Below are positions 38,348 to 47,784 of a stretch of DNA of 64,000 nt, in pieces; position 1 is the stretch's first letter, and each line of letters starts with the position of its first letter. A program made the position numbers and the translations under genes. The DNA comes from a bacterium. Its GTDB lineage: Bacteria; Bacteroidota; Ignavibacteria; Kapaibacteriales; UBA7675. The notes under the pieces were generated by a model, which worked only from the letters and a program-made list of their open reading frames with translations, had not been told where the DNA came from and did not search any database. Location of the stretch: NCBI GenBank assembly GCA_030430495.1, contig JAUIKM010000002.1, positions 186,001 through 250,000 of the forward strand, written 5' to 3'.

Positions 38348-39370
38348 TCAATACCGCCGGCTTTTGATCAATACGCCGGAGAATTCACTCAGGTTGTCGA
38401 GCACCTTGCCCGTGCCGCGCACCACCGCCGTGAGCGGGTCTTCGGCTACGTGCACCGGCAGATTGGTTTCCAGCTGGATGCGTTCGCTCAGGCCTTTAAG
38501 CAGCGCGCCGCCGCCCGTCAGCATAATGCCGCGGTCAAAGATGTCGGCGGCCAGTTCCGGTGGTGTGCGTTCCAGCAGGGCGCGGATGGCGTCGACCATG
38601 ACGGACACGGCTTCGTTGAGCGCTTCGCGGATATCCTTGCTGGAGACCTGCGTCATGCGCGGAATGCCGTTGACCAGATCGCGGCCTTTGACTTCGATTT
38701 CGATCTCGGGGTCGAGCGGCATGGCCGAGCCGACCTGACACTTGATCATTTCGGCGGTGCGTTCGCCGATCAGGATGTTGTAGTTTTTCTTGAAGAACTG
38801 CACCACGGCGTTGGTCATCTCATCGCCCGCGATGCGGATGGACTCGTCGTTCACGATGCCGGAGAGCGCAATCACGGCGATCTCGGTCGTGCCGCCGCCG
38901 ATGTCGACAATGACGTTGCCGACGGGTTCGCTGACGTTGAGGCCGACGCCGATGGCCGCGGCCATTGGTTCGGCGATGAGGTAGACTTCCTTGGCGCCGG
39001 CGTGTTCGGCGCTGTCGCGCACGGCGCGTTTTTCCACTTCGGTAATGCCGGAGGGCACACAGATGACGACGCGGCGCGCGGGCTGCCAGGCCGGGGAGAT
39101 TTTGCGGATAAAGGCGCGCAGCATGCCTTCGGCAATCTCAAAGTCGGCGATGACGCCGTCCTTGAGCGGGCGAATTGTGCGGATGTCGCGGTGTGTTTTG
39201 CCCACCATGTTTTTGGCTTCTTCCCCGATGGCGACGATGCGTTTGGTGGTGCGGTCAAAAGCCACAATGGACGGCTGGTTCAGCACGATGCCTTTGCCCT
39301 TCATCCAGATGAGCGTATTGGCGGTTCCAAGGTCAATAGCGATGTCGTTTGACAGGAAGCTGAAAGCCAC
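38348..39370 (-). CDS. mreB: Actin-like cell-shape protein MreB
   Basis: A 340-aa bacterial actin forming membrane-associated filaments. Nucleotide-binding motifs are visible: NDIAIDLGTANTLIW (phosphate 1), NVIVDIGGGTTEIAVIAL (phosphate 2) and IMLTGGGALLKGL (adenosine). The GTG at 39370 (VAFSFLSNDIAI) matches the family start better than an upstream TTG. It heads mreBCD and follows the fli genes in the same orientation. The 248-bp gap upstream contains palindromes CGTGTTTAACACG (39442-39454) and ATCGTTCCCAACGAT (39479-39493). Confidence 0.97.
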   Translation of the reverse strand: MAFSFLSNDIAIDLGTANTLIWMKGKGIVLNQPSIVAFDRTTKRIVAIGEEAKNMVGKTHRDIRTIRPLKDGVIADFEIAEGMLRAFIRKISPAWQPARRVVICVPSGITEVEKRAVRDSAEHAGAKEVYLIAEPMAAAIGVGLNVSEPVGNVIVDIGGGTTEIAVIALSGIVNDESIRIAGDEMTNAVVQFFKKNYNILIGERTAEMIKCQVGSAMPLDPEIEIEVKGRDLVNGIPRMTQVSSKDIREALNEAVSVMVDAIRALLERTPPELAADIFDRGIMLTGGGALLKGLSERIQLETNLPVHVAEDPLTAVVRGTGKVLDNLSEFSGVLIKSRRY

Positions 39371-39618
39371 GTGTGGGTTCCTCAATAGCCGATGCGGAGA
39401 ACTGACGACTTAAACAAAATGCGGCGCAGCGACTTTGCACTTGCGTGTTTAACACGACATGTAGAAGCCGACTGTTCAATCGTTCCCAACGATTAGTGCT
39501 GTTTCCGGTAGGAGAATTTTAAGCTGCGCGCCGCCGACGAATTTGCAGTGTGCGTTGGAATGCGAATACTGCCTACGTCACAAAAACTCTGTAAATATGC
39601 GGATTTGGCGGCGATTTT
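39371..39618. promoter_or_regulatory. Gap between fliO and mreB with two palindromes
   Basis: CGTGTTTAACACG and ATCGTTCCCAACGAT are perfect inverted repeats in what should be the mreB promoter or leader region. No protein binding them is known to me; they are operator candidates. Confidence 0.35.
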
Positions 39619-40134
39619 TCAAGAGTTTTTCCGCGGCGGCGTCACTTTGATCCGCATCGATTTCACGAAGTCGCTGAAGCTGAGATCGGAAGGGGTCTCG
39701 GCGCGCGGTGGTGCGCCCGCCTGTAACTGACGGCCGGCCTTGTGTTGCGGCGTTTCCGCCTTTGGCTGCGGCGCCGGCATGCGGCCGGATTGAATGCGCC
39801 GCGCCTCCGGATTCGGCGCGGTATTGTCTGCTGTATATGCGCCAAGGACGCTTGTGCCGGTCAGTCGCGCCACTTCGTCCGGGTCGGTGATCTCGCTCAG
39901 GATGTTGATGCCCTGCTCGCTTGCACCGACGATCAGTACGCGTTGGCCCACCTGAAGCATGTAAACCTGTTTGCGCGTTTGCAGGTTGACGCGGTTGAGC
40001 ACGCGCATCCCCGGGCCGTCGACCGGTCCCTTTTGTTTGCGCGCCGCATAGCGCTTTACAAAAAACAGGACCGCGGCGAGTGCGATGACGATAAACACCA
40101 GCGTACCGAAGGCCCTGAGCAGTTCTTCCTGCAT
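39619..40134 (-). CDS. fliO: Flagellar biosynthesis protein FliO
   Basis: 171 aa. A single N-terminal membrane helix (LLRAFGTLVFIVIALAAVLFF) is followed by the small beta domain of FliO (RVLNRVNLQTRKQVYMLQVGQRVLIVGASEQGINIL). FliO stabilises assembly of the FliP ring of the flagellar export gate. The C-terminal 80 residues are low-complexity, rich in alanine, proline and arginine. It follows fliN by 33 nt. fliP, fliQ and fliR, which commonly follow, are not in the window. Confidence 0.88.
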   Translation of the reverse strand: MQEELLRAFGTLVFIVIALAAVLFFVKRYAARKQKGPVDGPGMRVLNRVNLQTRKQVYMLQVGQRVLIVGASEQGINILSEITDPDEVARLTGTSVLGAYTADNTAPNPEARRIQSGRMPAPQPKAETPQHKAGRQLQAGAPPRAETPSDLSFSDFVKSMRIKVTPPRKNS

Positions 40135-40167
40135 GTTTTCTCCGCGCGTTCCGTCGGCTGCGACGGA

Positions 40168-40614
40168 TTAACGTTTGCCGCCGATTTTGATGCGGTCGGC
40201 CGGGTCGATCAGCGTCGTGATCCTGATCCCGAAATGTTTATCGATTACGACAACTTCACCCTCGGCAATCTTTTTACCGTTTACCAGCAAATCGACCGGC
40301 TCGCTGGCGAGTTTGTCGAACTCGACGACGTAGCCGCGGCCCATGCGCAGGATGTCGCGAATCAACATGTTCGTGCGGCCCAGTTCAATCGACACCGGCA
40401 ACTGCAGGTCGTAGAGCAGTTCCATCTTGGGGTCGAGCGGGGAAGGGCCGCCCTTGGCCGTGCTGGCGGTGCTCGGTGCATCCAGATCCGGGAAGTCGGC
40501 TTCGTTGATTTCGACGGGTGCGGGCGCCGCGCCTTCATCGCCGGCGCCGGGACTGTCCACATCGCCGCCGGCTCCGCCGCTGTTGATCAAAGCATCGATT
40601 TCTTCTTGTGTCAT
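40168..40614 (-). CDS. fliN: Flagellar motor switch protein FliN
   Basis: 148 aa. It starts MTQEEIDALINSGG like FliM/FliY proteins, has a proline/alanine-rich linker, and ends in the SpoA domain (LYDLQLPVSIELGRTNMLIRDIL, VDLLVNGKKIAEGEVVVIDKHFGIRIT). With FliM and FliG it forms the C-ring that switches rotation and receives export cargo. It is separated from fliM by 101 nt. Confidence 0.95.
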   Translation of the reverse strand: MTQEEIDALINSGGAGGDVDSPGAGDEGAAPAPVEINEADFPDLDAPSTASTAKGGPSPLDPKMELLYDLQLPVSIELGRTNMLIRDILRMGRGYVVEFDKLASEPVDLLVNGKKIAEGEVVVIDKHFGIRITTLIDPADRIKIGGKR

Positions 40615-40715
40615 GACAACAACTCCTTTGTGCTGACGAGCGGGCGTTTAACACGTCGCCCGGCAAACCCGGTTCACTGCGGCGCACCATCCTGTGTCTG
40701 CCGCTGCCGAATCGT

Positions 40716-41725
40716 TTACTCGTTGATAATTTCGTCGGGATGCAGTTTGCGAATGATCTTGACGGCTTTTTTGCCGTCGACCACGCCGGGGCGCACCGCC
40801 AGTTTCTTGCGTCCGCCGATCGACATGTGAATTTCCTGGTCGATCCTGGTATCCAGCCGGATGATGTCGCCTTCTTTCAACTCGACGATGTCGCGCACGG
40901 TCAGCTCGGCGCGGCCCAGTTCGGCTATCACCGGCAGCGTCGTGGTTGAAATCTGCTTGCGCACCATCTGTTCGTTTTCCGGCACGCGTTCCTGCGTGGA
41001 CTTGATGCCCGCCGTCAGCTGTCGCCGCGACAGACCGGCGATGATGTCCTCCAGCGCAAAGGTCGGAAAACACAGATTCATCAGGTAGGAGTTTGTGCCG
41101 ATGTTCACGTCGAAGGACGTCACAAGCACGATCTCCGAGCCGGGCGCGATCTGCACAAAGTCCGCCTCCGACTCAAAACGCGAGAAGGAAAACCGCAGAT
41201 CGCCGATCGAGCGCCAGGCCGTCGTCAGGTCGCCCAGCAGCCGCTCGATAATCCCGCGGATCACGGCCTGCTCGATGCTCGAGATGGCGCGCGCTTTTTT
41301 GTGGCGTCCGTGCCGCCCCCCAGCAGCCGCTCCACCATCGTGAAGGCCAGCTGCGGGCTGATTTCCAGAATGCCGCTGCCGTCCGTGCCCTCGATGTCGA
41401 ACACGTACAGACAGCTCGGCGTCGAGACCGAGAGAATAAATTCGGAGTAAAAAAGCTGATCGACCGAGGTGACGGAAATCGAGACGATGCTCTGCAGGCG
41501 CTGCACCAGGTAGTAGGCAAATGACTCGGCCAGGCTCTCGTGCACGTTCTGGAACGTGCGGATCTGGTTTTTGGAGAGGCGGCTCGGGCGCCGGAAGTCG
41601 TAGGTGGCAACTTCGCGCTGGCCCAGCTGCTGGCTGAGCATGTCTTCCACCTGGATCGTCCCGGCGGACATGCCTGAAAGCAGGTTGTCAATTTCCTGCT
41701 GGGATAGTACGTCGCCCATTGACAT
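40716..41725 (-). CDS. fliM: Flagellar motor switch protein FliM, split by a -1 frameshift
   Basis: FliM forms the C-ring and binds CheY-P. The N-terminal part (41725-41261, 154 codons) has LSQQEIDNLLSGM, YDFRRPSRLSKNQIRTFQ and the middle domain up to VERLLGGGTDATKK. It then falls into a nonsense tail ending at a TGA. The remainder (middle-domain end and SpoA domain, VIRGIIERLLG to HPDEIINE) continues in the -1 frame. The join is an ACA AAA AAG run (41302-41294), a classical slippery heptamer. Read through a -1 shift it gives ARAISSIEQAV and a product of about 336 aa, normal for FliM. Indel, assembly error or programmed frameshifting are all possible. Confidence 0.9.
41271..41300 (-). promoter_or_regulatory. 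Candidate -1 frameshift signal in fliM
   Basis: Slippery A_AAA_AAG at 41300-41294 is in the correct phase. A 10-nt spacer and a small perfect hairpin CTCGA-GCA-TCGAG (41283-41271) follow. The heptamer is the one used in E. coli dnaX. The hairpin is short, so stimulation may be weak. Confidence 0.5.
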
Positions 41726-41791
41726 GATGCATTCTCCCCAACCTGTGCCCCGCAGGGCTTCCCGCCTGAATGTTGCCTTGCGGCTGCCTGC

Positions 41792-42370
41792 TTACTGGAT
41801 CAGAAATTTCGAGATGTAGACTTCGTACAGCTTTGCCTCGCTGAAGAACGGCGAAATGTCGCGCCGCAGTACTTTGGCGATCGAATCGCGCACGGTCACA
41901 TCTCTTAACCTGTCGACGGTCATTGATGCAAATTGTCTGGAAATCACGGTGCGCACGGGAATCAGGACTTTTTCCAGCTCGGCGGCTTCCTCCGCATTGG
42001 CAAACTCCAGTCCGATTCCGGCCACGACGAATTTGCCCGCCTGGTCCGCCGGATTGACGATGATGTCCTCCAGCGCCACCACGTGATTGACCGGGCGTTT
42101 GTGCCGCGGCATTTCCGGCTCGTGGTCCATCATCTCCCCGCCGTGATCCGCGTCGTCTGCGTGATCGTCGCCGTGATCATCGGCCGCGTGTTCCGTCGAG
42201 GCCTTGTCTCCGGCGGGCGCGTCGTTTACCACCCATTTCAGGGCAAACACCACTACCAGGGCCTGCAGCAGCAGCGCGCCGCCGATAATGCCGATGATGG
42301 CGCCTGTCGACAAGCCGGATTTTTTGTTGTCCCCCGCATCCCTTTCCTGGGTGTCATTTTCATCGGCCAT
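41792..42370 (-). CDS. fliL: Flagellar basal body-associated protein FliL
   Basis: 192 aa. A short cytoplasmic head, one membrane helix (about residues 22-46, TGAIIGIIGGALLLQALVVV) and a histidine/aspartate-rich linker (DDHGDDHADDADHGG) lead to the periplasmic FliL domain (ISRQFASMTVDRLRD, LYEVYISKFLIQ). It associates with the stators. The His/Asp linker could bind metal, which is only inference. First gene of the fliL-M-N-O run. Confidence 0.92.
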   Translation of the reverse strand: MADENDTQERDAGDNKKSGLSTGAIIGIIGGALLLQALVVVFALKWVVNDAPAGDKASTEHAADDHGDDHADDADHGGEMMDHEPEMPRHKRPVNHVVALEDIIVNPADQAGKFVVAGIGLEFANAEEAAELEKVLIPVRTVISRQFASMTVDRLRDVTVRDSIAKVLRRDISPFFSEAKLYEVYISKFLIQ

Positions 42371-42601
42371 AGCCTGCTCCGAATGTGCTGATTATCGGTC
42401 GTGCGTACACTGTATCTAATCATGTATCGGCTGCGCGCGCTGAAAAGCGTAATAAAAAACGCGACAAACCACCAATTGGCGAATAATAGCCGAATAGTTG
42501 CTCTCGCAATCCGCAATTGCCCGCTGTTTTGGCGCTCCTGGGCGCCCAGGCTCTAAGCTGATACGAAAATTCCATGCCAAAAATCTTTCGACGGCGGCCG
42601 A

Positions 42602-42630
42602 CTTCTTTTTAAATCCCCTCTTGTTAGTCG
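42602..42630 (-). repeat. Dispersed element copy spanning the pdxB stop codon
   Basis: On the minus strand GACTAACAAGAGGGGATTTA followed by AAAAGAAG; the TAA of the element is the pdxB stop. The rest of the 253-bp gap to fliL holds nothing recognisable. Confidence 0.6.
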
Positions 42631-43739
42631 CCGGGTGTGGGGCGGCGGAGCGACTCGCGGCGGAGTGTGTACTGACGTCGCATGCGTTCGAATGCGTCGG
42701 CGCGACGGCTGTCGTCGGCAAACAGGCTTTGTCGGAACAGTTGAGTGTCGTCCGTCAGACGGCGCGACTTGTCCAGTACGCGGTAGATGTCGTCCGCTTT
42801 GCGCATGTCCAGCTCGATGTCGTTGGACGGCAGGTCAAAAGCCTGCCGGCGCGGCCGCAGCCCGAAATGCTGTGCCAGCGCCGATGTCACCATGCGCGAT
42901 CCTTCCAGCTTGGCGTCCAGCGAATAACCGGCGATATGCGGTGTCGCGGGGAAGGCCGCGCGCGCCAGCATCACGCTTGCCAGCGGCTCGTACTGCCACA
43001 CGTCCAGCGCCATGCCCAGTTGTTTGGTCAGCAGCGTTGCCAGCAGGGCGCGCTCGTCCACCACGCCGCCGCGTGAAGCGTGCACCAGCAGGGCGCGTGA
43101 ACGGAACAGCTCCAGGCGATCGGCGTCGATCAGTCTGACGGTCGGATGCGGCCCGTCCGACGTCAGCGGTACGTGGGTGGAAACGACGTCGCTCTCGGCG
43201 CATAACTCGTCCGGCTCCACATAGGTGCAGCCCGCCGGAAAATGTGCGCCGCTCGCGCGCAAGGGCGGATCGTTTATCAGGACTTTCATACCGAGTTTGA
43301 GGGCGTAGGCCGCCAGCAGACTGCCCACCGCGCCGAACCCGAAGATGCCCAACGTGCATCCGGCGGGGTCGTAGTCATGCCTGCGCGCGTGCGCACAAAT
43401 GCTGAACAGGACGTACTCGGCCACGGCGTTGGCGTTGCAGCCGTGCGCGTCGGCAAATGTGATTCCGCGCTGCCGCAGGTAGTCCGTGTCTATGTGGTCG
43501 ATGCCGGAAGTCGCGCTGCCCACAAACGTCGCCGGGCTGTTCTTGAGCAATTGTTCATTGACCGGCGTCAGCGAACGGACGAGCAGTGCGTCCGCGCCGG
43601 CCAGCAGGTCGCGATCCGGCAGCCGACTGTTGTAGAGCGAAACGCGGGCGCAGTCGCGCAGCGCCTCGCTGATCCCCGGAAGCGCGCCGTCGGCGACTAC
43701 ATGCGGTTTGTGATCGGAATTCGACTGTTGATGTTTCAT
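42624..43739 (-). CDS. pdxB: Erythronate-4-phosphate dehydrogenase
   Basis: A 371-aa D-2-hydroxyacid dehydrogenase of pyridoxal phosphate synthesis. Diagnostic segments are LLVRSLTPVNEQLL, FVGSATSGIDHIDTDYL, GCNANAVAEYV and the NAD fold LGIFGFGAVGSLLA. Catalytic R, E and H are in HASRGGVVDERALL, ALDVWQYEP and TPHIAGYS. The C-terminal PdxB dimerisation region is present. The stop codon falls within a dispersed element. Confidence 0.93.
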   Translation of the reverse strand: MKHQQSNSDHKPHVVADGALPGISEALRDCARVSLYNSRLPDRDLLAGADALLVRSLTPVNEQLLKNSPATFVGSATSGIDHIDTDYLRQRGITFADAHGCNANAVAEYVLFSICAHARRHDYDPAGCTLGIFGFGAVGSLLAAYALKLGMKVLINDPPLRASGAHFPAGCTYVEPDELCAESDVVSTHVPLTSDGPHPTVRLIDADRLELFRSRALLVHASRGGVVDERALLATLLTKQLGMALDVWQYEPLASVMLARAAFPATPHIAGYSLDAKLEGSRMVTSALAQHFGLRPRRQAFDLPSNDIELDMRKADDIYRVLDKSRRLTDDTQLFRQSLFADDSRRADAFERMRRQYTLRRESLRRPTPGD

Positions 43740-43753
43740 GTCCGCCGTGCCGC

Positions 43754-45460
43754 TTAAAACGTGAGGTTGATATCCTGTGTGGTCCAGCGCGGTTTGACGC
43801 GCAGAATGGACGGAAAAATGCGGAATTCTTCGGCGGGTTCAAAAGGGAATACCCGGCCGAAGTCGTAGCGTCCGTTGCCGTTGTTGTCCTGAATCACAAT
43901 GATGTCGTACTGCGCCGGCAGCAGCCCGCTGAACTGCCAGACGCCTTTGCCGTCGACGCGCTCCAGCGTCAGGCTGCGGTTCATTTTTTCATTGTCGCCC
44001 GCGGCGGGCCGCAGTTGAACGATAAACGCTCCTTCGTAGCCGGTCGAATTAATCAGCGTGCCCATGGCGTCGCCCAGTTCGCGCGGATCGGTGGTGATGA
44101 ACGAGCGCTGTATCAGCGAGTCGGCCGCCGCGCGTCCGTTGCGCGCTTTCAGTCGCGGTCCGTCCAGATTCAGGTGGTACAGCACGCCGGGCTCGAGTTC
44201 CGCGGCGGGGAGAATGCGAATCACGTTGTCGGCCGGCAGCTCCAGTTTGATGTTGACCGGGCCGGCGGCGCTGTCCAGGCTGTTGATCAGCCGGATCGCC
44301 GGATTGGGACTGCCGTTGTCCGGCAGCGCCATCGCCTCGCTGAACACCAGGTCAAAGGGTCCGCCGCGCGGCACGCCCTTGGCATCGGGAGTGAAGGGCC
44401 AGCTCACGAGGCGCACCGCGCCGCTGTCGGGCCGCGTCGCGGGGCTGAAAATAGCGCTGGAAGCCGTGTCGGCAATCGGATTGCCGGACGAGTCGCGCAC
44501 GGCGGGGGCGTCGAGTACCCAACGGCGGCCGGCGTCCAGCGCGCGTGCGCTGCGCAGGATCACCGCCAGCGGATTTTCCGCGTCAAGGTGCGCTGTTTCA
44601 ATGTCTGCCACCTGTGTGCCCGCCGAATCGCGCAAGGCAAAGGACGCCCTGCTGATCGTTTGTGGGTCGGGTTTTTCGTTGAACACCGCGGCAAATTTGT
44701 TTTCCGCCAGCACGCGCACTTCGTAGAGCTGCGGCGCGCGCAGGTCTTCGGCCGGCCGCAGACGCAAGGGCAGGCCGTTGCGCTGTTCGCCGGTTTTGAG
44801 TGTGATGTCGCCCGCCGCCGCACCCCAGCCGTCGACGCCGGGTTCAAACAGGCGGTCGCGGAACTCATCGTCCACCACCAGAATGCGATAATCGCCCGGC
44901 GCAAGCGCCTGGAACTCGAAGTCGCCGGTTTTGCCGAGCTGCGTCAGGTAGCGCGGCGGCGTGTGTCGCGGGTCGAGTGTGTCGCGGTCGAGGTCGTTGA
45001 GTGGATAGAGGTACACAAACGCACCGGAGGATTGTGCGTCGAACACGCGCCCGCGGATACTGCCGGAGTCGAGCACCGCGCCCGTTGCAAAAATGATCGT
45101 GGTTGACCTGTCGCCCTTGTTGCCGCGGAAATCGCTCACCTCAGCGCCGATAGTTACCGCATAAGTAGTATTCGCCGCCAGATCTTCGGTGAATTCAATC
45201 TCGACGTCCGGCCCGGACCAGTTGATCTCGAATTCGATCGGCGGCGAGATAAAGACGTTCTCCGTCAGGGATTCGCCGCGGACCCATTCGTCGAATTCGA
45301 TGTTGACGGACCTGCCGTCGAACAGCGTGGTTCCGCCGGCGGGTTCGACCGCCAGAATCGCGGGCGCTTCTTTGTCGGCCGGGCCGCCCGGCGGCATCTC
45401 GGGGTTGGCACAGGCGTTCGCGGCCAGGAGGAGGGCAATGCAGAGGAGGCGGATTTTCAT
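43754..45460 (-). CDS. Lipoprotein with SbsA/Big_5-like Ig domain
   Basis: 568 aa. Lipobox LLLAANAC at the N-terminus, followed by the Bacteroidota-typical PPGGPADKEAPAI. At least one Big_5-type domain follows (VNIEFDEWVRGESLTENVFISPP to NTTYAVTIGAEVSDFRGN). Then come carboxypeptidase-regulatory-like segments (SIRGRVFDA, FEFQALAPGDYRILVVDD; near the end FSGLLPAQYDIIVIQDNNGNGRYD). Such proteins are surface or periplasmic lipoproteins of unknown role. The ATG overlaps the flippase stop as ATGA, so the two are coupled. Confidence 0.82.
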   Translation of the reverse strand: MKIRLLCIALLLAANACANPEMPPGGPADKEAPAILAVEPAGGTTLFDGRSVNIEFDEWVRGESLTENVFISPPIEFEINWSGPDVEIEFTEDLAANTTYAVTIGAEVSDFRGNKGDRSTTIIFATGAVLDSGSIRGRVFDAQSSGAFVYLYPLNDLDRDTLDPRHTPPRYLTQLGKTGDFEFQALAPGDYRILVVDDEFRDRLFEPGVDGWGAAAGDITLKTGEQRNGLPLRLRPAEDLRAPQLYEVRVLAENKFAAVFNEKPDPQTISRASFALRDSAGTQVADIETAHLDAENPLAVILRSARALDAGRRWVLDAPAVRDSSGNPIADTASSAIFSPATRPDSGAVRLVSWPFTPDAKGVPRGGPFDLVFSEAMALPDNGSPNPAIRLINSLDSAAGPVNIKLELPADNVIRILPAAELEPGVLYHLNLDGPRLKARNGRAAADSLIQRSFITTDPRELGDAMGTLINSTGYEGAFIVQLRPAAGDNEKMNRSLTLERVDGKGVWQFSGLLPAQYDIIVIQDNNGNGRYDFGRVFPFEPAEEFRIFPSILRVKPRWTTQDINLTF

Positions 45461-46785
45461 GTGTCTGTGCGTGTCGAGGAGTGCTCCGACGAATCCGGCT
45501 CCGGGAAATCCTCACGTCGGGAAAGCTGCAATTTCGTCAAAAAAGCCAAGGCGATGCAACTGATTGCATGTGTAATCACCGTCAGCCAGGCCATTTGTTC
45601 GGCGGCGCGGGCCGCGTCAACTTCTGCGTGCAGGTTGAGGATGTACAGCGCGCCGACTGCCAGCAGCGCCAGCTCGCTGAAAAACACGCCGTTGACCCAT
45701 CGCTCGCGCCCCGCCGCCAGCAGATGCGCCTCAAACACATGCACCAGCAGGTGAATCACAAATCGTCCCGCTAAAATTTGCAGCACGACGATCGAGTACA
45801 CAAACTCCGGCCCGAGCAGCCACGGCACCAGCCAGGGCGCGGTCAGCGCCAGAGCGGCGGCGGTTGGAATGCCGACAATCATACTGCCCAGCAGCGAGTT
45901 GCGCAGCAGGCTGCCGCCCTTTTTCTCGGCGGCAAATCCGGGCAGCAGCACGTTGAACAGCACGCCCGGCAGCATGCGCAGTATGTTGATAAAACGCGCC
46001 GCACCGGCGAAATATCCGACGCTGCTGCGGTCCGCACCTTGATCGAGCAAAAACAGCGGTGCGCGCACGCTCAGCACGGACGTGATGTTGATAAAGGCCA
46101 GCCCGGCATTGCGCCGCAGTCCTTCCACAATTGGCAGCGTCCTGCGCACGTGTTCCTCCGCCGGCATGATGCCGTTGAGGGCGCGCCGCAAAAAGACGGC
46201 GCGAATGATATCGCCGCAAAAAATGACAAGCATGGCGTGTCCGAGCACTCCGGTCCGCCACATCAGCACGGCTGCGGACAGAAACTGCACGACACCAATC
46301 ACTCCCTGAATTCGCGCCAGGACGCGCGTGGCCTCGAGGGCTCGCAGGGCTGCCGACGATGTGGCTGCATGGGCGCGCGCGGGGACGAGCAAAATTGACC
46401 AGGCCAGAAAAAATGCACCGGAAGGATCAGTGGTGGCGACAAATATTCCGATGGAAAAAGCGGGCAGGAGGAATGCGCCGCTGGACAGCTTGAAACGCAG
46501 CGCTTCGCGCACGACTGAACGGGTCAGTGACGGCCTGCGGCCGATAGAGCGGGCCACGTGTAGATCGCTGCCGAAATCGACCAGCATTTCCACGACGGTA
46601 ATGACGGCAAACGCCAGGGCGAAGAGAGCGAGTTCGTCCGCGCCGCCCAGGCGCGCCACGACCACGCTGAGCGCCATTCCCGCCGCGGCCACGAGCACAT
46701 CGGCCGAAAACAGCCTTGCAACAGCTTTGGCAAGACTGCGTCCGGACGTATTTTGAGGGCCAGGGGATTGTTGTTCCGTCGACAT
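45457..46785 (-). CDS. Polysaccharide/lipid flippase (MATE/Wzx-like)
   Basis: A 442-aa inner-membrane protein with about 12-14 predicted helices, arranged like O-antigen and polysaccharide export flippases of the MOP superfamily. Typical segments are FALAFAVITVVEMLVDFGSD and the central INITSVLSVRAPLFLLDQGAD. The ATG at 46785 (MSTEQQSPGPQ) is chosen over an upstream ATG with an implausible extension. The substrate is unknown. Likely co-transcribed with the downstream lipoprotein and divergent from the YihY-like gene. Confidence 0.8.
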   Translation of the reverse strand: MSTEQQSPGPQNTSGRSLAKAVARLFSADVLVAAAGMALSVVVARLGGADELALFALAFAVITVVEMLVDFGSDLHVARSIGRRPSLTRSVVREALRFKLSSGAFLLPAFSIGIFVATTDPSGAFFLAWSILLVPARAHAATSSAALRALEATRVLARIQGVIGVVQFLSAAVLMWRTGVLGHAMLVIFCGDIIRAVFLRRALNGIMPAEEHVRRTLPIVEGLRRNAGLAFINITSVLSVRAPLFLLDQGADRSSVGYFAGAARFINILRMLPGVLFNVLLPGFAAEKKGGSLLRNSLLGSMIVGIPTAAALALTAPWLVPWLLGPEFVYSIVVLQILAGRFVIHLLVHVFEAHLLAAGRERWVNGVFFSELALLAVGALYILNLHAEVDAARAAEQMAWLTVITHAISCIALAFLTKLQLSRREDFPEPDSSEHSSTRTDT

Positions 46786-46841
46786 GTTCACAAAAATCCG
46801 TGCAATCCTGTCCGAATCCAAGCGAACGGCACTGAAAATAC

Positions 46842-47771
46842 ATGGGGCAGCGAAATTTACGGCTTGAATGGACCCTCCGCATTCTGCACGCGATCTACCG
46901 CGTGTTGCGAGCGATCTACATCCATGCCAATACGGTAATCGATCGGGCGGGGAACCACCACTCTTTCCTGCTGTCGGCGGGCATCAGCTTCAACGTTTTC
47001 CTCGCCGTGCTGCCGACGCTGCTGACGATTGTGTTTGTGGTCGACATGTTTACCGATGCGACATCGGTCGCGCTGGCTTTCCGCGAGCTGATCGAAAGGA
47101 CGCTGCCGGAAAACAAGGCATCGGCGGACATGCTGCATGCGCTGACGCTGGAGATAGAGCAGGTGTTCAACAAGTCGTCGTCGTTCGGTCTGGTAGGTAT
47201 CCCCTCGCTCATCTGGATTTCAAGCGCTTTGTTCGGAGCCATCCGCACGGGCCTGAACCGCGTATACAACGTGGCTGAAACCGGCCTGTTCCTCAAATAC
47301 AAGCTGCGCGACTTCGGCATGCTGGCCATTCTGCTGCTGCTGCTGCTCGTGTCCAACTTTGCCAACACGGCCTACGCCCTGGTGGAGTCGGCCGGCAGGC
47401 AGATAGCGCCGGAGATGTTTCAGGACGGCATGGCGCAGTTCATCAGCTACGGCGCTCAGTTCCTGGTAACGGCGCTGTTTTTCTACCTGATGTACCTGAT
47501 CATTCCGAGCCGTCGCCAGCCGGCATTTGTCATCAATGTTTCGACGCTGATCTGTACGCTGCTTTGGGTTGCCGCTCGTTTTCTGTTCACCTGGTACACC
47601 AGCAATTTTGCTTCGTACGGCCGTATTTACGGCACGTATGCCGTGCTGGTGGCCGTGGCGTTGTGGCTGTATTACTCTTCGCTCATCCTGCTGATTTCCG
47701 CTGAGATTGCACGATATTGGAACGAGTGCCGTCAGGAAGCCAGGAAAAAGAACGCAACGGTTGAAAATTGA
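46842..47771 (+). CDS. YihY/BrkB family inner-membrane protein
   Basis: A 309-aa protein with six or more helices. The family hallmarks are HHSFLLSAGISFNVFLAVLPTLL at the N-terminus and SYGRIYGTYAVLVAVALWLYYSSLILLISAEIARY at the end. YihY proteins were once called ribonuclease BN in error; they are probably membrane transport or lipid-related proteins of undefined role. Followed after 13 nt by a small hypothetical gene. Confidence 0.9.
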   Translation: MGQRNLRLEWTLRILHAIYRVLRAIYIHANTVIDRAGNHHSFLLSAGISFNVFLAVLPTLLTIVFVVDMFTDATSVALAFRELIERTLPENKASADMLHALTLEIEQVFNKSSSFGLVGIPSLIWISSALFGAIRTGLNRVYNVAETGLFLKYKLRDFGMLAILLLLLLVSNFANTAYALVESAGRQIAPEMFQDGMAQFISYGAQFLVTALFFYLMYLIIPSRRQPAFVINVSTLICTLLWVAARFLFTWYTSNFASYGRIYGTYAVLVAVALWLYYSSLILLISAEIARYWNECRQEARKKNATVEN

Positions 47772-47784
47772 GAGGTACGGAATT

